Positions 40,089 through 53,127 are shown, counted from the first letter of the stretch. The stretch is DNA of 64,000 nucleotides from Limnobaculum allomyrinae (GCF_016649425.1 NZ_JADRCR010000005.1:1-64000), one strand, 5' to 3'. Numbers and translations are program-made. Notes: generated by a model not told the origin, from the letters alone.

Positions 40089-41045
40089 TTAAACCCGAAC
40101 GCCAATCAGCGTCAGAATCAGCGGTGTGGTAATGGCTGACAGAATGGTGGAGATCACCATACTGGATGCCGCCGGACCAACAATGACGTTGAACTGGCGA
40201 GCCATCAGATAGACGTTAACACCAACCGCCATTGAACCCAATAACACGACAACCTGCGTTTCCATTGGGGGAAGATTAAGCGCTACCGCCAACAGCCAGA
40301 CAATAAAGGGCTGAACGATAAGCTTTAAGGTACAAATCACCGAACTGATTTGCCAGCCATCACGAATGCGATATTCCGCTAATCCCATACCCAAAGCTAC
40401 CAATGACATGGGCGCCGCAATTTGACCAAGCATACTTACCGGTTGATCGACAACCGCAGGTAAATCATAACCCGTCAAACTGAACAGCGTGCCGGAGATA
40501 ATGCCGATAATTAATGGATTTTTCAGCACGTTGGCGGCGGTTTTGGCAAAGCCATTGATAGAGAAAGAGCCACTGCGTGACCATTCAACCGATACGGTGA
40601 CCAGAGTCCAGAGGATTAAACCGTTAAATACTAATACCAGTGCGACGGAAGGTAGTGAAGCCTCGCCAAGAGCCACCGTCGCCACCGGAATACCTAACAT
40701 AACGTTATTGGAGAATATTCCACCCAGTGCAAATACCGAACCTGAGGTTCCATCCAGTTTCAGCATCTTTGCCGCCAGTACTCGTCCAATCACAAAGACA
40801 ATCAGACAACTACCAAAAAAGGCAATAAGCAAGCGAGCATCTACCGGTGGCTGCTTAGAGAAGTTACACATCATACGAAACAGCATGGCGGGTAGCGCGA
40901 CGGAAAAAACGAATTTAGTCAGGCCATCGGCTACATTTTTGCTCCATTTTGCCCAGCGAATGAGGGCATATCCCAATATGGCCAGAATAAACAACGGCGC
41001 AGAAAGAACAATTTGATGCCAGAGAGGAAGAAGGAAGCTTTGCAT
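40089..41045 (-). CDS. AEC-family permease (auxin efflux carrier/malonate-type)
   Basis: 318 residues with about ten membrane helices in two halves. Family features include the N-terminal PLFILAILGYALIRW, the central SNNVMLGIPVATVALGE and the C-terminal AVGVNVYLMARQ. Bacterial members such as YfdV and MdcF move small carboxylates, but the substrate here cannot be told. It probably shares a transcript with the GST gene. Confidence 0.85.
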   Translation of the reverse strand: MQSFLLPLWHQIVLSAPLFILAILGYALIRWAKWSKNVADGLTKFVFSVALPAMLFRMMCNFSKQPPVDARLLIAFFGSCLIVFVIGRVLAAKMLKLDGTSGSVFALGGIFSNNVMLGIPVATVALGEASLPSVALVLVFNGLILWTLVTVSVEWSRSGSFSINGFAKTAANVLKNPLIIGIISGTLFSLTGYDLPAVVDQPVSMLGQIAAPMSLVALGMGLAEYRIRDGWQISSVICTLKLIVQPFIVWLLAVALNLPPMETQVVVLLGSMAVGVNVYLMARQFNVIVGPAASSMVISTILSAITTPLILTLIGVRV

Positions 41046-41823
41046 GGGATCCTATTAAGTGAATATGCAAATAATGATCGTGCTAATTATATTGGCAATC
41101 TTTTTATATTGAATATTTGCGAAATGATTTATTTATGACTATTACGTAGCGCGATTAAAACGTCAATACTCAACGGACGATTCAGAAATAAGTGCTTTAT
41201 TTTGTTATCAGACGATGTAATAACGCTGAAATTGTAGCCATTCACAGAAATAGTCTCGATGTTTTTTAGTGATATCAGGGCTTTTTCTGAGGGAGTAAAT
41301 ATTAGTTTACACCGGGTGCTATTTTAATTTGATAGTTAATTTCTTGAATATAATGAAATTAATAAAGTCAATGAATTAAAATAGATTGTGTGGTTACTAA
41401 AAAACTAGTTTTTATTAAAAAATATTAATGGACTTATATGTTATGGCTATTTTTTGAGCGATTGGTTTGTTTTTAAATATAAATAAACCACATTTATATT
41501 ATGGTTATATCTGTAAAAACACGCTTTAATTTATTTTTGTTTTTTAATAAATTATAAGTAAAAACAAATTATTACACTTTAAAAATGGTGAGACACCAAT
41601 AAAGATACTATGTAAAAACCCCTTCGTTTTAAAAGAATTCCATGAATATTTAACGTAAATGAGCTTGTTGTATAAAATACATGGGCTATTTTTTTATGTA
41701 TGGCCTTAATAATTAAATCTCTTTTTCTTTAGGATTAATGGGAATGGGTTGTTGAATATAATATTTATATATTGAATATCCCCTGTATTTGTGAGTATTT
41801 GTTTGTCCGATAGGTAATAATAT
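41046..41823. other. Long AT-rich leader before the first autotransporter
   Basis: 778 bp, very AT-rich, with no frame of interest. It likely contains the promoters of the AEC gene (leftwards) and of the autotransporter (rightwards). TATAATATTTATATATTG near 41757-41775 is a possible -10 region. DNA this AT-rich is often H-NS bound, but that is inference. Confidence 0.5.
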
Positions 41824-44800
41824 ATGAACACCATTTATAGACTGGTCTGGAGTGACGCTCTTAATGCCATGGTGGTAGCCCCTGAAACAACAAAAGGAAG
41901 AAAGAAAGGTTCTGGACGAACAACACTGAAAGCCGCACTAATACTCGCTCTGAGCATGTTTCCGCTTATTTCCCATAGTGCTACCATTAACCAATCATGG
42001 ATAGGTAATTACACCTTCCCTGCACAAAGCCCGGATCAACAGTTTCAAACTGGGGTGCATTTTAATATTGATGGTATCGATCAGAATGATAATACCGCTA
42101 ACGATCAGCACTATCTGGCTGGCACGGTACTGAATATTGTCGGGCCAATTCCCGTGTTGGAAACGGGTAGCAATGGCAACATTATTAATGCAACGCTAAA
42201 AGATTTATTGCTTCAGGGCAGAATAAAAACCATTCAGGCCCTGTCAAGCAGCCAGCAGACTGAACAGATCACTGCAGATAATATAGATAGTTTTTTCTAT
42301 TCTACTTCTGCGGGGCAGCCGCAACAAAATCAGGAAGTCAATGTCACCATTCCCGGTCTGGAAGGGAGCCAGTCGGTACTAAAAGTGTATGATTCTTCGA
42401 CTTTTGGTACCAATACCTCTGAACAGGTCGGCGCTATCCAGTTGCCAACTTATGATCCTTCTTCGATTAAGATTTATAACAATTTGGGCATTGCCCGTAT
42501 TGCTCCGGTAGGCGGGACAGTTAATGTCTATTTAGGTGCAGATACTAACAGCGCTACTGCAATTTCTGATGCGTCTAACACTATCTCATTGCTCAGTAAA
42601 CATACGACACTGGCGGCCGCTGAAGGTACCGGATCCGCAACCAGCGATGTTAACTGGTATTCCGATAACCGCATTAATTTTGCACCGGCGATCGTTCTCC
42701 CTTCAGATACTCAAACCGGAACGGTAAGCAGCACTAAATACAGTCAGGAAATTAGTGTACCTGCTTATGGTTTGGATGCGTCCGGTGACGTGGTTCGTCT
42801 GGCGGACAAAACGTTTACCATTCAATCCGCGGCCGATATTGCCACGCTGAATGACTGGTTAATTCAGGATGATGGCACTACTCCCAGTCAGGTTCAGCTT
42901 TGGTTAGATGGCGAAGTCACCAGCAGCGACGGAAAAGTGATTAACTCTGCCAAAACTGCGCAGGATGCTTACAACTCGCTGATCTTATCAGTCCTGGCCC
43001 TGCGGGAAACCGACAGAGTTGATTGGGAATACCATATCTGGCAAGACGGACTTGCACACAGTAATAATGGCACTTTGGATACCGGTGAGCTGAATGTCAT
43101 TCTGGCGACCGGTTCTAATGCCTCAGGGATCATTACTTCTGAAGGCAGCCTGGCGCGAAAGCGGCGGCAGCCCGCTGTCTGACGGCATGCTGGCAGAGGA
43201 TTCCAGTGCGACTAACCTTGGCACCATTAACGCAGGTCTGTTTATTGAGAAAAATGGCACTAATCAGAACGTCAATAACAATGGTTCTTATGCTATGCAC
43301 GGTAAGGGTAACAGTACCCTGACGAATAGCTCGCTTATCAATGCCGCATTAACCGATGGTGATAGTGATGGTGCTGCCGGTATGGTGGCAGAGGGAAATA
43401 CTCAGGCGACTAATAATGGCCGAATTAATATTGTCAGCAATACCCATAATGCCAAGGGTAAAGCCTCTGGTTATGGTGCGGATATCAGCGGGAGCTCAAC
43501 CTTTGTAAACAGTGCCAGCGGTGAGATTTATGTAGGTACCCAGGCGCAAACCTCGATGACCGATGGGTATTCCGACGTCAATATGATTGGTGGCGCCTCT
43601 CAAGCTGCCGGTGTTCGTACCAGTAGCAGTGGTAACGTAACCAATAACGGTACCATTATTCTGGGGTCGAAGGTTCGTAATGCGGTTGGCATGCTGGTCA
43701 ACGGAGCCAGCGGTTTGGTAGTCAATAACGGACGAATTGAAGTGTTGGGCTCGAAGGTACTTGGCTATGTCGCACAGAACTTTGGTTTGTCGGCGATTGA
43801 TACCACTACGGTGAGAAATAACGGCGATATTTATGTCAACGGCGATAATAACGTTGCATTAAACGTGTTGGCGAATAAAGCCAATGCCGATGTTCAGTCT
43901 TTAAGTGGCACTATTACTGTAGATGGTTCTGGCGATATTAATTACCGTAACTTTGCTGTGTTTGTTGAAGGAGATAATAGCTATCGGGCCAGCGCAAATA
44001 TCGCCTCACAAATAATCCTGAATGCCAGAGGTGCGGTAGGGGTTCACGCCCGGGGTAATGCACTGATTAATGTTCAACCTTCAGCCACTATTCAGTTTAA
44101 CGGTGAAAATCAGATCGGTTATTACGCTTATGGCCCACAGGCGGAAATCGATTTGGCTACCGCCACCCTGGGTGATAATGGGCAAGCGGGAACCATTCTG
44201 TTTGCTATCGATCACGGAGCCAGTTTTACCGGTACCTCTACCGGTAGTATGGCAAACCCTTACAACCTGACTGTTAGCGGTGTAGGTTCGGTAGCGGTAT
44301 ATGCCAATGGTCGTGATGGTACGACAGCCTCAAGATTGTTAACCGGTGATGCTCAAATTCATGTTAAAGGTGAACAGGCTATCGGTGTGAAAGTGACTGG
44401 TGGCGCTCAGGGCGTTATCAGTGATGGCGCCATTCTGCTGGAGAACAATAATACTACGGCAGTGGCCGTTGATGGACGGGATTATAAAATCAATGGCAAA
44501 ATCAGTACTACGACTCTGCCAACCATCGTTACTTCCCGTGCACAAATTAGTACTCAAAGCTCCCAAAGCGGTATTAAAGGATATGACGTTTCCTATAATG
44601 GTCAGTTAACGCTGACGGGTGGCTCAGGTATGCAGCTGGGAGGCAGCGATAATATTGGTGTTTATCTGCACAATGGCGGTATTGCTACCAATAACTCTGC
44701 TATAGCCGTTGAAGGTGATAACAACCTCGGGGTGTATATCCAAAACCAGGGGCAGTTAACTAATAACGGTACCATTTCTGTTAGCCGCAGCGCGGGTAGT

Positions 44801-47800
44801 ACAGGGCCAAGCAGCAGCGTTGGGGTTAAGGTTGAAGGTAGCGGCGCGGTGGTAAATAAGCTGGGTGTGGTTACCGCTAATGGTGGACTGGCTGCCGTAC
44901 AGCTGATTGACGGTGCTACGTTAACTATTAATGGAAATGATAACCGGGTTGATGCAACGGATGGTGCTCACGGTATTTTGATGGATACCGGAGCGGTTTC
45001 TCTGACGGCGCAAAATACCACCATCAACGTCAGTGGTAGCGGTGCAGGTATCCAGAACAATGCCAACAGCTCTAATATCAAACTGAATAACGTTACGATT
45101 AATGCGGCAGATGGCCCGGCAATACGTACTGCGGTGACATTTACTGCCGATGACAGTAATGCCAATACCGGTAACGTGCTGAACGTTATGGGAGACGATA
45201 GTAATTTCAGCGGCGCTGGTTTTGCTTTTGAAAATGAAGATGGTAGCAATACTACCGGTGATTTACATATTGGTAGCGGTTATACCATCAACGTAGATAA
45301 CGCCACCCATACTGCAACGGGAGATGCCATTCGTGCAAGAACCGATGGCAGTGTCGATACTCAAGCCAATATCTATATTGATGCCGCAGGTGGTGCGGCT
45401 ATCTATGCGCCGATAGCCCGTGGCAGTATCAGTAATGGCGGCGTGATTAACAGCTTCAGTGAAGGGTCGAATGTTGTTCAGGCGGCTCTGGCCAGTGTAT
45501 TTACTAATACTGGTTCTATTACATCAGGTAGTACCACCAGCCCGATGGATGTTATTGATATCAGCGGTGCTGGTGCTGGCAGTCGAACCATTCTTAATGA
45601 TATCAATGCTTCCATTATTGCGAGCAGCCAGCAGGCTACGCTGATAAATGCCGGTGGTAGCGCGAATAATACCATTACTAATAAAGGAACATTGCAGGCT
45701 GCCAGTGATACGGCATTAGCCATTCAGTCAGGCAGTGGCAATGATGTTATTACACTCGATGGTGGTGCAACGCTCGGGATAATCAATGCTGATTCCGGTC
45801 AGGATCGTTTTGTCTGGAATAGTGGTACTTTTGGCGGGGAAGTTAATTTTTCCGGCGCTGACGGTGGTGATATCGCGCAGTTGGGTAATGTTGACTTGTT
45901 CGCTACTCGCCACCTTCTTAGTGAAGGGGGAACGGACAGTCAACTGACATTAACCGATACCCATTTATGGAATGGTACCGGGTCAGGCACCAAAATTGGT
46001 TCTCTGACAATTGACGATCTGGCTAAAGCAACAAACATTGGTACCGGCTGGAATAGTCTTATGGTCACTGGAGGACAGGCAGATGTCCGTGTTGTTGATA
46101 ATTTAGCGTTATCCGGCACAACCCCAACCATTAATGTGATGAATGGTGCGACTCTGCGTGCTGCTGACAATATCAGTGATGCCACCAAAGCCACACTAAA
46201 TAACTATGATATCGCTACCAGCGGCAGCACCAGTAAAGTGGTGCTGGACGGTACCTCTGCCACTCAGGTTTACAGCGGAGTGATTAGTGGTGACGGTCAG
46301 CTTGAGCGAGGCGCTACCGGAACCACCACCTTACTGGGAGAAAATACCTATACCGGTAATACGCTCATTGATGCAACGGGCGCATTACAAATTGGTGATG
46401 GTGGTACCAGCGGTAGCCTGTCTGAAGCGACATCCATTATCGACAATGGTTTGTTTACCATTGATTTATCAAAAGAGTTAACGCTAAGCGGAGCCATTGT
46501 TGGTACCGGTGCATTCCATCAGATTGGCAGCGGTTTAACTCGCTTAAATGGTAATAACAGTTATCAGGCAGAAACGCGCGTTGATAAGGGTACTTTGCTG
46601 ATCAATGGCGATCAGAGTGCGGCTACCGGGCTGACAACGGTACTTTCAGGCGCATCTCTGGGCGGGAAAGGCACCATCGGTGGTGATGTGGTTATGAATG
46701 CTAACAGCATCCTGACTCCGGGGGACAATAGCGCCAGTACGTTAAATATTAAAGGTAATTTAGACCTGACCAGTACCACCCAAAGTAATTTCCAACTGGG
46801 TTTGGCATACACTCAGGGCGGCGATCTGAACGATCTGGTCAATGTGAAAGATCTGGTATTAAAAGGTCAGGTGAATGTCGATGTTTCTCAGGGTGGGTAC
46901 TTTGGCCCGGGGGTTTATCGTCTGTTTAACTACTCCGGTAATATCACTAACGACGATTCCGATCCGAATGATGCCAATAACACTCTGACAATTGGTTCCA
47001 TTCCTTCAACGGCAGACCGAAACAATGTGTTTGTCCAAACCTCAATCGATACTGAAGTTAACCTGGTAAACGGTAATAATCTGACTCTGCAATTCTGGGA
47101 TGGCGGTGAATTCTCGCACCATGGTATCGATGGCGTAGTAGGTAACAAAAAAGTCGATGGTGGTGTGGGTAACTGGCTGGCACCGGGGAACTCGTTGGGA
47201 GACAACAACTGGACATTGCCGGACGGCAATGGTAATGCGCCATGGCAACAGGCTTCATTTGCGATCTTTCAGGGAGAAGCCGCGGCAGTTACAGTTAATG
47301 ACAGCCTTGGCGACGTCGTATTGGCCGGAGCGCAGTTTGCTTCATCTGGTTATGTGATCGGTGGCGATGTTATCAAAATTGTAGAGACCACGACATCCAT
47401 GGCTCCTGAGCTGTATACCGGACAAACCGTTGGTAGCGGTGACTTCCTGATCCGTGTCGGTGCCGGCGGTGCCGGTGCGGATTATACCGCCACCATTAAT
47501 GCCGATCTCCAGCAGCTTAACAGCGGCGATTCGCTGACATTGTTGAAAACTGACAACGGTCGTCTGATTCTGAAAGGCAACAACAGTTATACCGGCGGAA
47601 CCCGTATTAACGGTGGGATATTGCAGGTATCGGCAGAACAAAACTTGGGGCTGTTGGGGACATCACTGACGATTAATAATGGTTCCACCTTACAAAACGG
47701 TGCGGACTTTACCACTCAGCGTGAGATCTTCCTGGGAACCTCCGGGGGTAATTTTGACCTGAATGGTCACACGTTAAATACTCAGGGCGTTATTGGCGGA

Positions 47801-50800
47801 AACGGTTCGCTGACGGTACTGAGTAGTGAAACCCAAAGAGACAGCACCCTTAATCTTGATTTGTTAAATGATTATCAGGGTGATACCACAGTAAAAGGCA
47901 CCAACGGCCTGAGCCAGGTGGTGGTGAATGCTAACGTTACCGGAGCATTAGGTAAAAGCAGTAGCCTCGTTACTCTGGAAACCGGTTCTACTGTCAATAT
48001 GAATGGAACCAGCAGTGCGGAGCAGCATCACTTCTCCGTAGACGGTAGTACGTTGAACTTTAATGGTACTTCATCGGCAAATACTGCATTGATTGATGGT
48101 AAAGCTAATGGCGTGATTAACTTCTTTGGTCAGTCAAATGGGGCACAATCCAATATCAACTTGCTAAGCACCTCAACGCTCAATCTGGCGGATAACGCTA
48201 ATGCCGGTTCTGCTTTGATTACCAACAGCGGAACCGTTGCCTTCTTCGGTCAGGCCTTAGCGGAAAACGCCACTATTGTGAATCAGGCTGGTGGGCTGGT
48301 TGATACCACGAATGCTTCAACAACGGTTGGTTCTCTGTCCGGTGCAGGTGATATTCATTTAGGGGCAAATACCTTAACGGAAGGAACGCTTAACCGCAGT
48401 GAAACCATTAGCGGTGTTATTAGCGGTGCGGGTGGTGGCTTTACTAAGACCGGTAGCGGTACCCTGACATTCACCGGTAGCAATAGTTATACCGGTAATA
48501 CGTTGATTGAGCAGGGCATCTTATTAGTCAATGGTCAGCAAGGTGCTGCAACGGGTGACGTTAGCGTAATGGCTCAAACTACACTGGGCGGTTCTGGTGT
48601 ATTGGGAGGCCACGTTAGCGTTGCTGACGATGGGCATATTGCCGCCGGTTCTACCATTGGTGAGGTGGGTGTATTAACCATGGGTGGATTGACGCTGGCA
48701 GATAATGCTCAACTGGATTATCAACTGGGTCAGGCTTACCACCCGGGCGGCGCTTATAACGACCTGATGAATGTTAACGGTGACCTGAATCTTAACGGGA
48801 AATTGAATATTACTCAGCCTGCGGGTGGTCGGTTTGATGTGGGTGTTTACCGCCTGATCAACTATACCGGTTCTCTGACCAATAACGTATTGGATATTGC
48901 CAGTGGCCCGGTGGCAGCAGACGACTTGTATGTTCAAACTTCGGTAGCTAATCAGGTGAATCTGGTTAATCGTGCTGGTACTACGTTACGCTTCTGGGAT
49001 GGTACCGGTGGCACGGGCGGAAACCTGAAAAACAATAATGCCATTGATGGTGGTGATGGTCTCTGGCAGGCCAGTGCCGGTAACGACAACTGGACTACCG
49101 ATGAGACCACACCAGAAGGCGCATTTAACGCCCCATACAGTGATGATGCTTTTGCGGTATTTGAAGGTACTAAAGGTACCGTTACCGTTGATAATAGCTT
49201 AGGTGCCGTTCGCATCAGCGGGGCACAGTTTGCTTCCGATGGCTATGTGGTTGTCGGTGATAGCATCACTACCAATACGGCGGACACTGTCATTCGGGTT
49301 GGTGATGGTACTGCCCCGGGAGCTTCTTACACCGCGACTATTAATAGTGTGATTACCGGCAGCGGCGGTCTGGATAAGGCAGATATCGGCAGATTAATTC
49401 TGAACGGTAATAACGATTATCTGGGTGGAACCACTATCAGCGGCGGTACGCTGCAAGTTTCCGGTGATAATAATCTGGGGCTGATATCAAACGGCATCAC
49501 CATTAACGGCGGTACTCTACGTTATGGTGCAGCATTTGATACCGCTCGTGAGGTTAGCCTTGGTAGCTATGGCGGTGCCATTGATACTGCCGGACAGGTG
49601 GTTTCGCTACTGACGGCAGTGACCGGTGAAGGCAAGTTAACGAAAACGGGTGAAGGTCAGTTAACGTTAACCCAGGACAGTACCTATACCGGTGGAACAG
49701 TGATAGATCAGGGCGCACTGAAATTGGGTACCGGTGGCACTATCGGTAGTATTTCTGGCGATGTGCTGAATAATGGAATATTACAGGTTGATCGCTCAGA
49801 CCGTTACACCCTTGATGGTGTGATGAGTGGAACAGGTCAACTGTGGCAGCAAGGTAGTGGTACCACTGTTCTTGCAGGACAAAATAGCTATACCGGTAGA
49901 ACGCTGGTGGAACAGGGAACATTGTTGGCTCAGGGGGCAAATACCCTTAGCGCAGGTTCTATCCATGTAGTGAGTCGTGATGCTTTACTGGATACCGGTG
50001 GTAGTAACCAGACCGTCGCCGGTATTTTGAACCAGGGAATCATCTCGTTACGCGGCGCTCAGGTTGGTTCAACTCTGACGGCTAAAGGTGACTATGTTGG
50101 TTTGAATGGGGTTATTAAACTCGCAGCACAACAGCAACCGGGTAGTAACGGCACCGCTGACCGACTGGTGATTGACGGCGGCAATGTATCAGGCAAAACG
50201 ATTCTGGATATTGATGTCAGCCAGTTAGGTGGTCAGAGTGTTGGTGATGGTATTGAGGTGGTTACGGCTCTGAATGGCGCCACCACTACTGCACAAAGCT
50301 CCCGTGATGCTTTCGCGCTGACGGCTGACCATTTGGAAGCCGGTGCTTATCAGTATCAGCTGTTTGCCGGTAATGCTCAGGGTCGCGGTGAGAACTGGTA
50401 TTTACGTACTGCTTATCGCCCGGAAGTGCCGCTGATGACCTCTGTTGCACCTCTGATTCGTCAGTCGGATCTGGCGGTTCTGGGTACTCTTCATCAACGT
50501 GTAGGGGATGAATTAACCGTTAATGAAGGCAGCGAGCTAGCCCATGAAAATCGGGTTTGGGGTCGAATGATTGGTAAATCTTCCGATTTGACCCTTAACG
50601 ATCAGGTCGGTTCTAAATTGAATGCCCATATGACTGGATTGCAGGTTGGTGTTGATGTTTACAGCAATCGCAACTGGAAAGCCGGTTTTTATACTTCGGT
50701 GATGGATGTTAATAGTAACGTTGTTGGTGATTTCTCCGGCAGCCGGGGAACGGCGGGGTCAATTGATTCTAATTCGCTCTATTTAGGTGGTTACGCCACT

Positions 50801-51391
50801 TACACCGCCGATAATGATTTCTATCTCGACAGTGTGTTGCAATACGGTAACCACAGCATTGATGTGAATCTGAAAACCGGAAGTACCAACTATCATCCTG
50901 ATGGTAATACCTTGATGGCTTCCCTTGAGATGGGTAAACCTTTCCGAATTGCTGAAAGTGCATGGCGGATTGAACCTCAGGCTCAGATAATCTATCAATA
51001 CAGCAATTTTGATAGCATTGGTCTGAGTGGTAACTCCAATACCACCGCGTCAATGGATTCGGATGATTCGGTGATTGGAAGACTGGGTGTTCGTCTTGTG
51101 GGTGACTACCCAACCGATAAAGGAAAACTGCAACCCTATGTACGTGTGAACCTGTGGCAGGGATTATCTGGTGGTAAAGATAGTTCTCGTTTCAGTAATA
51201 ACGTCGCCAGCACTTCGTTAAGTTCTGACCAAAATTATCAGAGCACCGAAGTGGCGGTGGGCGGAACCTGGAACATCAGCGATAAGGTTCAGACCTATGG
51301 TGAAGTGGGTAAAACCTACAGTAATAACAGCAATGATTCTCAGGTAGAGTCATCGGTTGCTGGGTCGGTAGGGTTTAAGGTCAGGTTCTGA
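41824..51391 (+). pseudogene. Giant type V autotransporter adhesin-like protein, one frameshift
   Basis: Two overlapping frames (41824-43182 and from 43094 to 51391) join into one protein of about 3188 residues if the C at 43156 is removed. The start is an extended signal peptide region (MNTIYRLVWSDALNAMVVAP) plus a signal core ending LISHSA. The passenger is rich in NNGTI/GVAV beta-helix turns, followed by autotransporter strand repeats such as GNNSYTGGTRINGGILQVS. A pertactin-like autochaperone precedes the C-terminal 12-strand barrel (ENRVWGRMIGK... to the final Phe in GFKVRF). The role is surface adhesion or aggregation by analogy. As written, the frame-1 product is only 452 residues and secretes nothing. 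Confidence 0.88.
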
Positions 51392-51447
51392 TTGGGGTGA
51401 TGGTAGTCTTTGGGTGCTGATAAATGAATTAAATCGGCATCAATGGG

Positions 51448-51672
51448 TATTCCGGCCGTAAAAAAATTGAGCGAATATAGCTCATGTGCTCGGCCGGAAG
51501 ACCGTTTGTACTTAGCTTTGGAGTGCGTTGGGCCTGGCCGGGTTAGGGGCTGTTACAAAACACCGTCGGTGTTTTGCCCTTCGGGCCAGCGCTAGCGCTG
51601 TTCAAACAGGCAAAGCCTGTTTGTCGTTGGCTTACGCCAAGTCGACCCCAACACCCGTCTCTCCCAACGATT
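51448..51672. repeat. Structured intergenic repeat, copy B
   Basis: 225 bp, the partner of copy A. It begins TATTCCGGCCGTAAAAA and ends CCCAACGATT. The closing stem is CCGGCCG/CGGCCGG around TGAGC/GCTCA. The long-range stem is CGTTGGG (51526-51532) with CCCAACG (51663-51669). Inner hairpins are CAAAACACC/GGTGTTTTG (51556-51576), GCCC/GGGC (51576-51586), CAAACAGGC/GCCTGTTTG (51603-51623) and TTGGC/GCCAA (51627-51640). Several stems differ from copy A at both paired positions. Confidence 0.85.
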
Positions 51673-51718
51673 AGCTATTAGTGCCATGGCTAAGTCACCA
51701 GACTTTGTCATCAATTAA

Positions 51719-51744
51719 AAACGGCGGCCAACAGGCTGCCGTTT
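51719..51744 (-). terminator. Terminator of the YheO/DauR-like regulator gene
   Basis: AAACGGC...GCCGTTT hairpin. On the minus strand it is followed by TTTTTAATTG, about 20 bp after the regulator stop. Confidence 0.75.
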
Positions 51745-51766
51745 GTTTATGTTTAATTTTAATAAC

Positions 51767-52426
51767 TCACTGCCCTTTCAGGGCATTGTAGATTGAGACT
51801 CTGGAGATGCCGAGGGTGTCGGCGGCTGTGGTGGCGGCTCCGCGTAGCTGTAGCATTCCCTGATCGGACAGATGGCGGATGAGCTTTTGCCGTTGCTGAG
51901 AAGAGAGGGCACGAGGCTGGGTGTTTAGCGTGGCGGCGTAGTGATTGATCTCTGTTCTGATATCGTCCAGCTTCCATGATTTTAGCGATTCATTGAGCGG
52001 GGCTTCGTGGTTATTCACTGCGGTTAGCTGGCTGAGTACTTGCTGCATGGTATTAAACAGTGAAATATCCAGGTTCAGACACAGGGCTGCCACATACTCT
52101 CCCTGACTGTTTCTCAACCCTATCGAGGTGCTTTTAGCCGGTCTGCCATCGGGAAAATGGTTTTCATAGTTTTGCACCACATCAGGGAATTGATCGTCCT
52201 GAATTCTGGCTAACCCCATTTCTGTTGCCGGATCGCCAATTTTTCGACCTGACAGCGAGTTTTCCATAGCGATAATGGCATGCTCAGGGTGAGTCAGATC
52301 GTGTAATACCACCTCGCAGCTGGGGGCAAACATTTTGCCCAGCGCTGTCGCTATTTTTTTCGCTTCACGCAGTAATAGTTGATTTTCGTGCTCTGCGGAT
52401 GAAGTGGGGTGTTTATTTGATGGCAT
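51767..52426 (-). CDS. YheO/DauR-like transcriptional regulator (PAS-like plus C-terminal HTH)
   Basis: 219 residues. The N-terminal YheO-type PAS-like domain (about 20-135) shows IATALGKMFAPSCEVVLHDL and SIGLRNSQGEYVAALCLNLD. The C-terminal helix-turn-helix (about 175-218) ends GAATTAADTLGISRVSIYNALKG. Members sense amino acids or other small ligands; DauR controls D-arginine use in Pseudomonas. It is divergent from yeaK with about 120 bp between starts, so it may control that gene. Confidence 0.85.
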   Translation of the reverse strand: MPSNKHPTSSAEHENQLLLREAKKIATALGKMFAPSCEVVLHDLTHPEHAIIAMENSLSGRKIGDPATEMGLARIQDDQFPDVVQNYENHFPDGRPAKSTSIGLRNSQGEYVAALCLNLDISLFNTMQQVLSQLTAVNNHEAPLNESLKSWKLDDIRTEINHYAATLNTQPRALSSQQRQKLIRHLSDQGMLQLRGAATTAADTLGISRVSIYNALKGQ

Positions 52427-52549
52427 CAGTCAGGTATCCGATTTTACTTTCTGTTGACTCTTATACAATATGATAAGAAGTTTATAGCATATTTATTGGG
52501 GGAACGAGTATGCTTTCCGGCATCGTGCACCTTACAAGGGGAGGACATT

Positions 52550-53038
52550 GTGTCATCAGTTATTTTTAACCAGCTTATTACTTTATTAGAGGGTGGGCAG
52601 GCTCGCTATCGGGTCATTGAACATGCCAGCGCCGGACGTTCTGAAGAGGCGGCTAAAGCCAGAGGAACGCAAATTGAACAGGGCGCGAAGGCGCTGGTTT
52701 GTCATGTGAAAGGCAACGGTATTAAGCAACATGTTCTGGCGGTACTTCCCGCTCATCGTAAGGCTAATTTACAGGTTTTGGCTCAGAAACTGGGTGGAAC
52801 ACGGGCATCACTGGCCAGTCCACAAGAGGTGATGGCGCTGACTCAGTGTGTATTTGGCGCCATTCCTCCTTTTAGCTTTCACCCTGACCTTAAGCTGGTG
52901 GTTGATCCTTTGCTATTTAATCAATTAGACGAGATGGTATTTAATGCAGGATCGTTAGAAAAGTCGCTGTTGCTTAATGTGGAAGATTACCAACGTATCG
53001 TTAAACCAGAGCAAGTTGAATTCTCGGAATCAGCTTAA
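52550..53038 (+). CDS. yeaK: YbaK/EbsC-type aminoacyl-tRNA deacylase, YeaK-like
   Basis: 162 residues from GTG 52550, which has a strong GGGGAGGA site; the frame is open to 52454. It matches E. coli YeaK closely (GAKALVCHVKGNGIKQHVLAV, GGTRASLASPQEV, CVFGAIPPFSFHPDL). This family clears misacylated tRNAs in trans. The conserved Lys in GAKALV is present. It is divergent from the YheO/DauR-like regulator. Confidence 0.85.
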   Translation: MSSVIFNQLITLLEGGQARYRVIEHASAGRSEEAAKARGTQIEQGAKALVCHVKGNGIKQHVLAVLPAHRKANLQVLAQKLGGTRASLASPQEVMALTQCVFGAIPPFSFHPDLKLVVDPLLFNQLDEMVFNAGSLEKSLLLNVEDYQRIVKPEQVEFSESA

Positions 53039-53127
53039 TATTTGGTCATTAATCATATAGTGATAACTCACAAAGAATATGATAAAAAACGGCGAATGAA
53101 TTCAGTCATGACAGGGAGTTGGAGCGA

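Larger units (their letters stand above)
51392..51766. other. Gap after the autotransporter, with structured repeat
   Basis: 375 bp between two convergent genes. It holds copy B of the structured repeat (51448-51672) and the terminator at 51719-51744. No gene is seen. Confidence 0.7.

Noticed and set aside
44339-50998. Many minus-strand and alternate frames inside the first autotransporter
   Set aside because: They are shadows of a Gly/Thr/Asn-rich coding frame that avoids stops in other frames; none has independent support.
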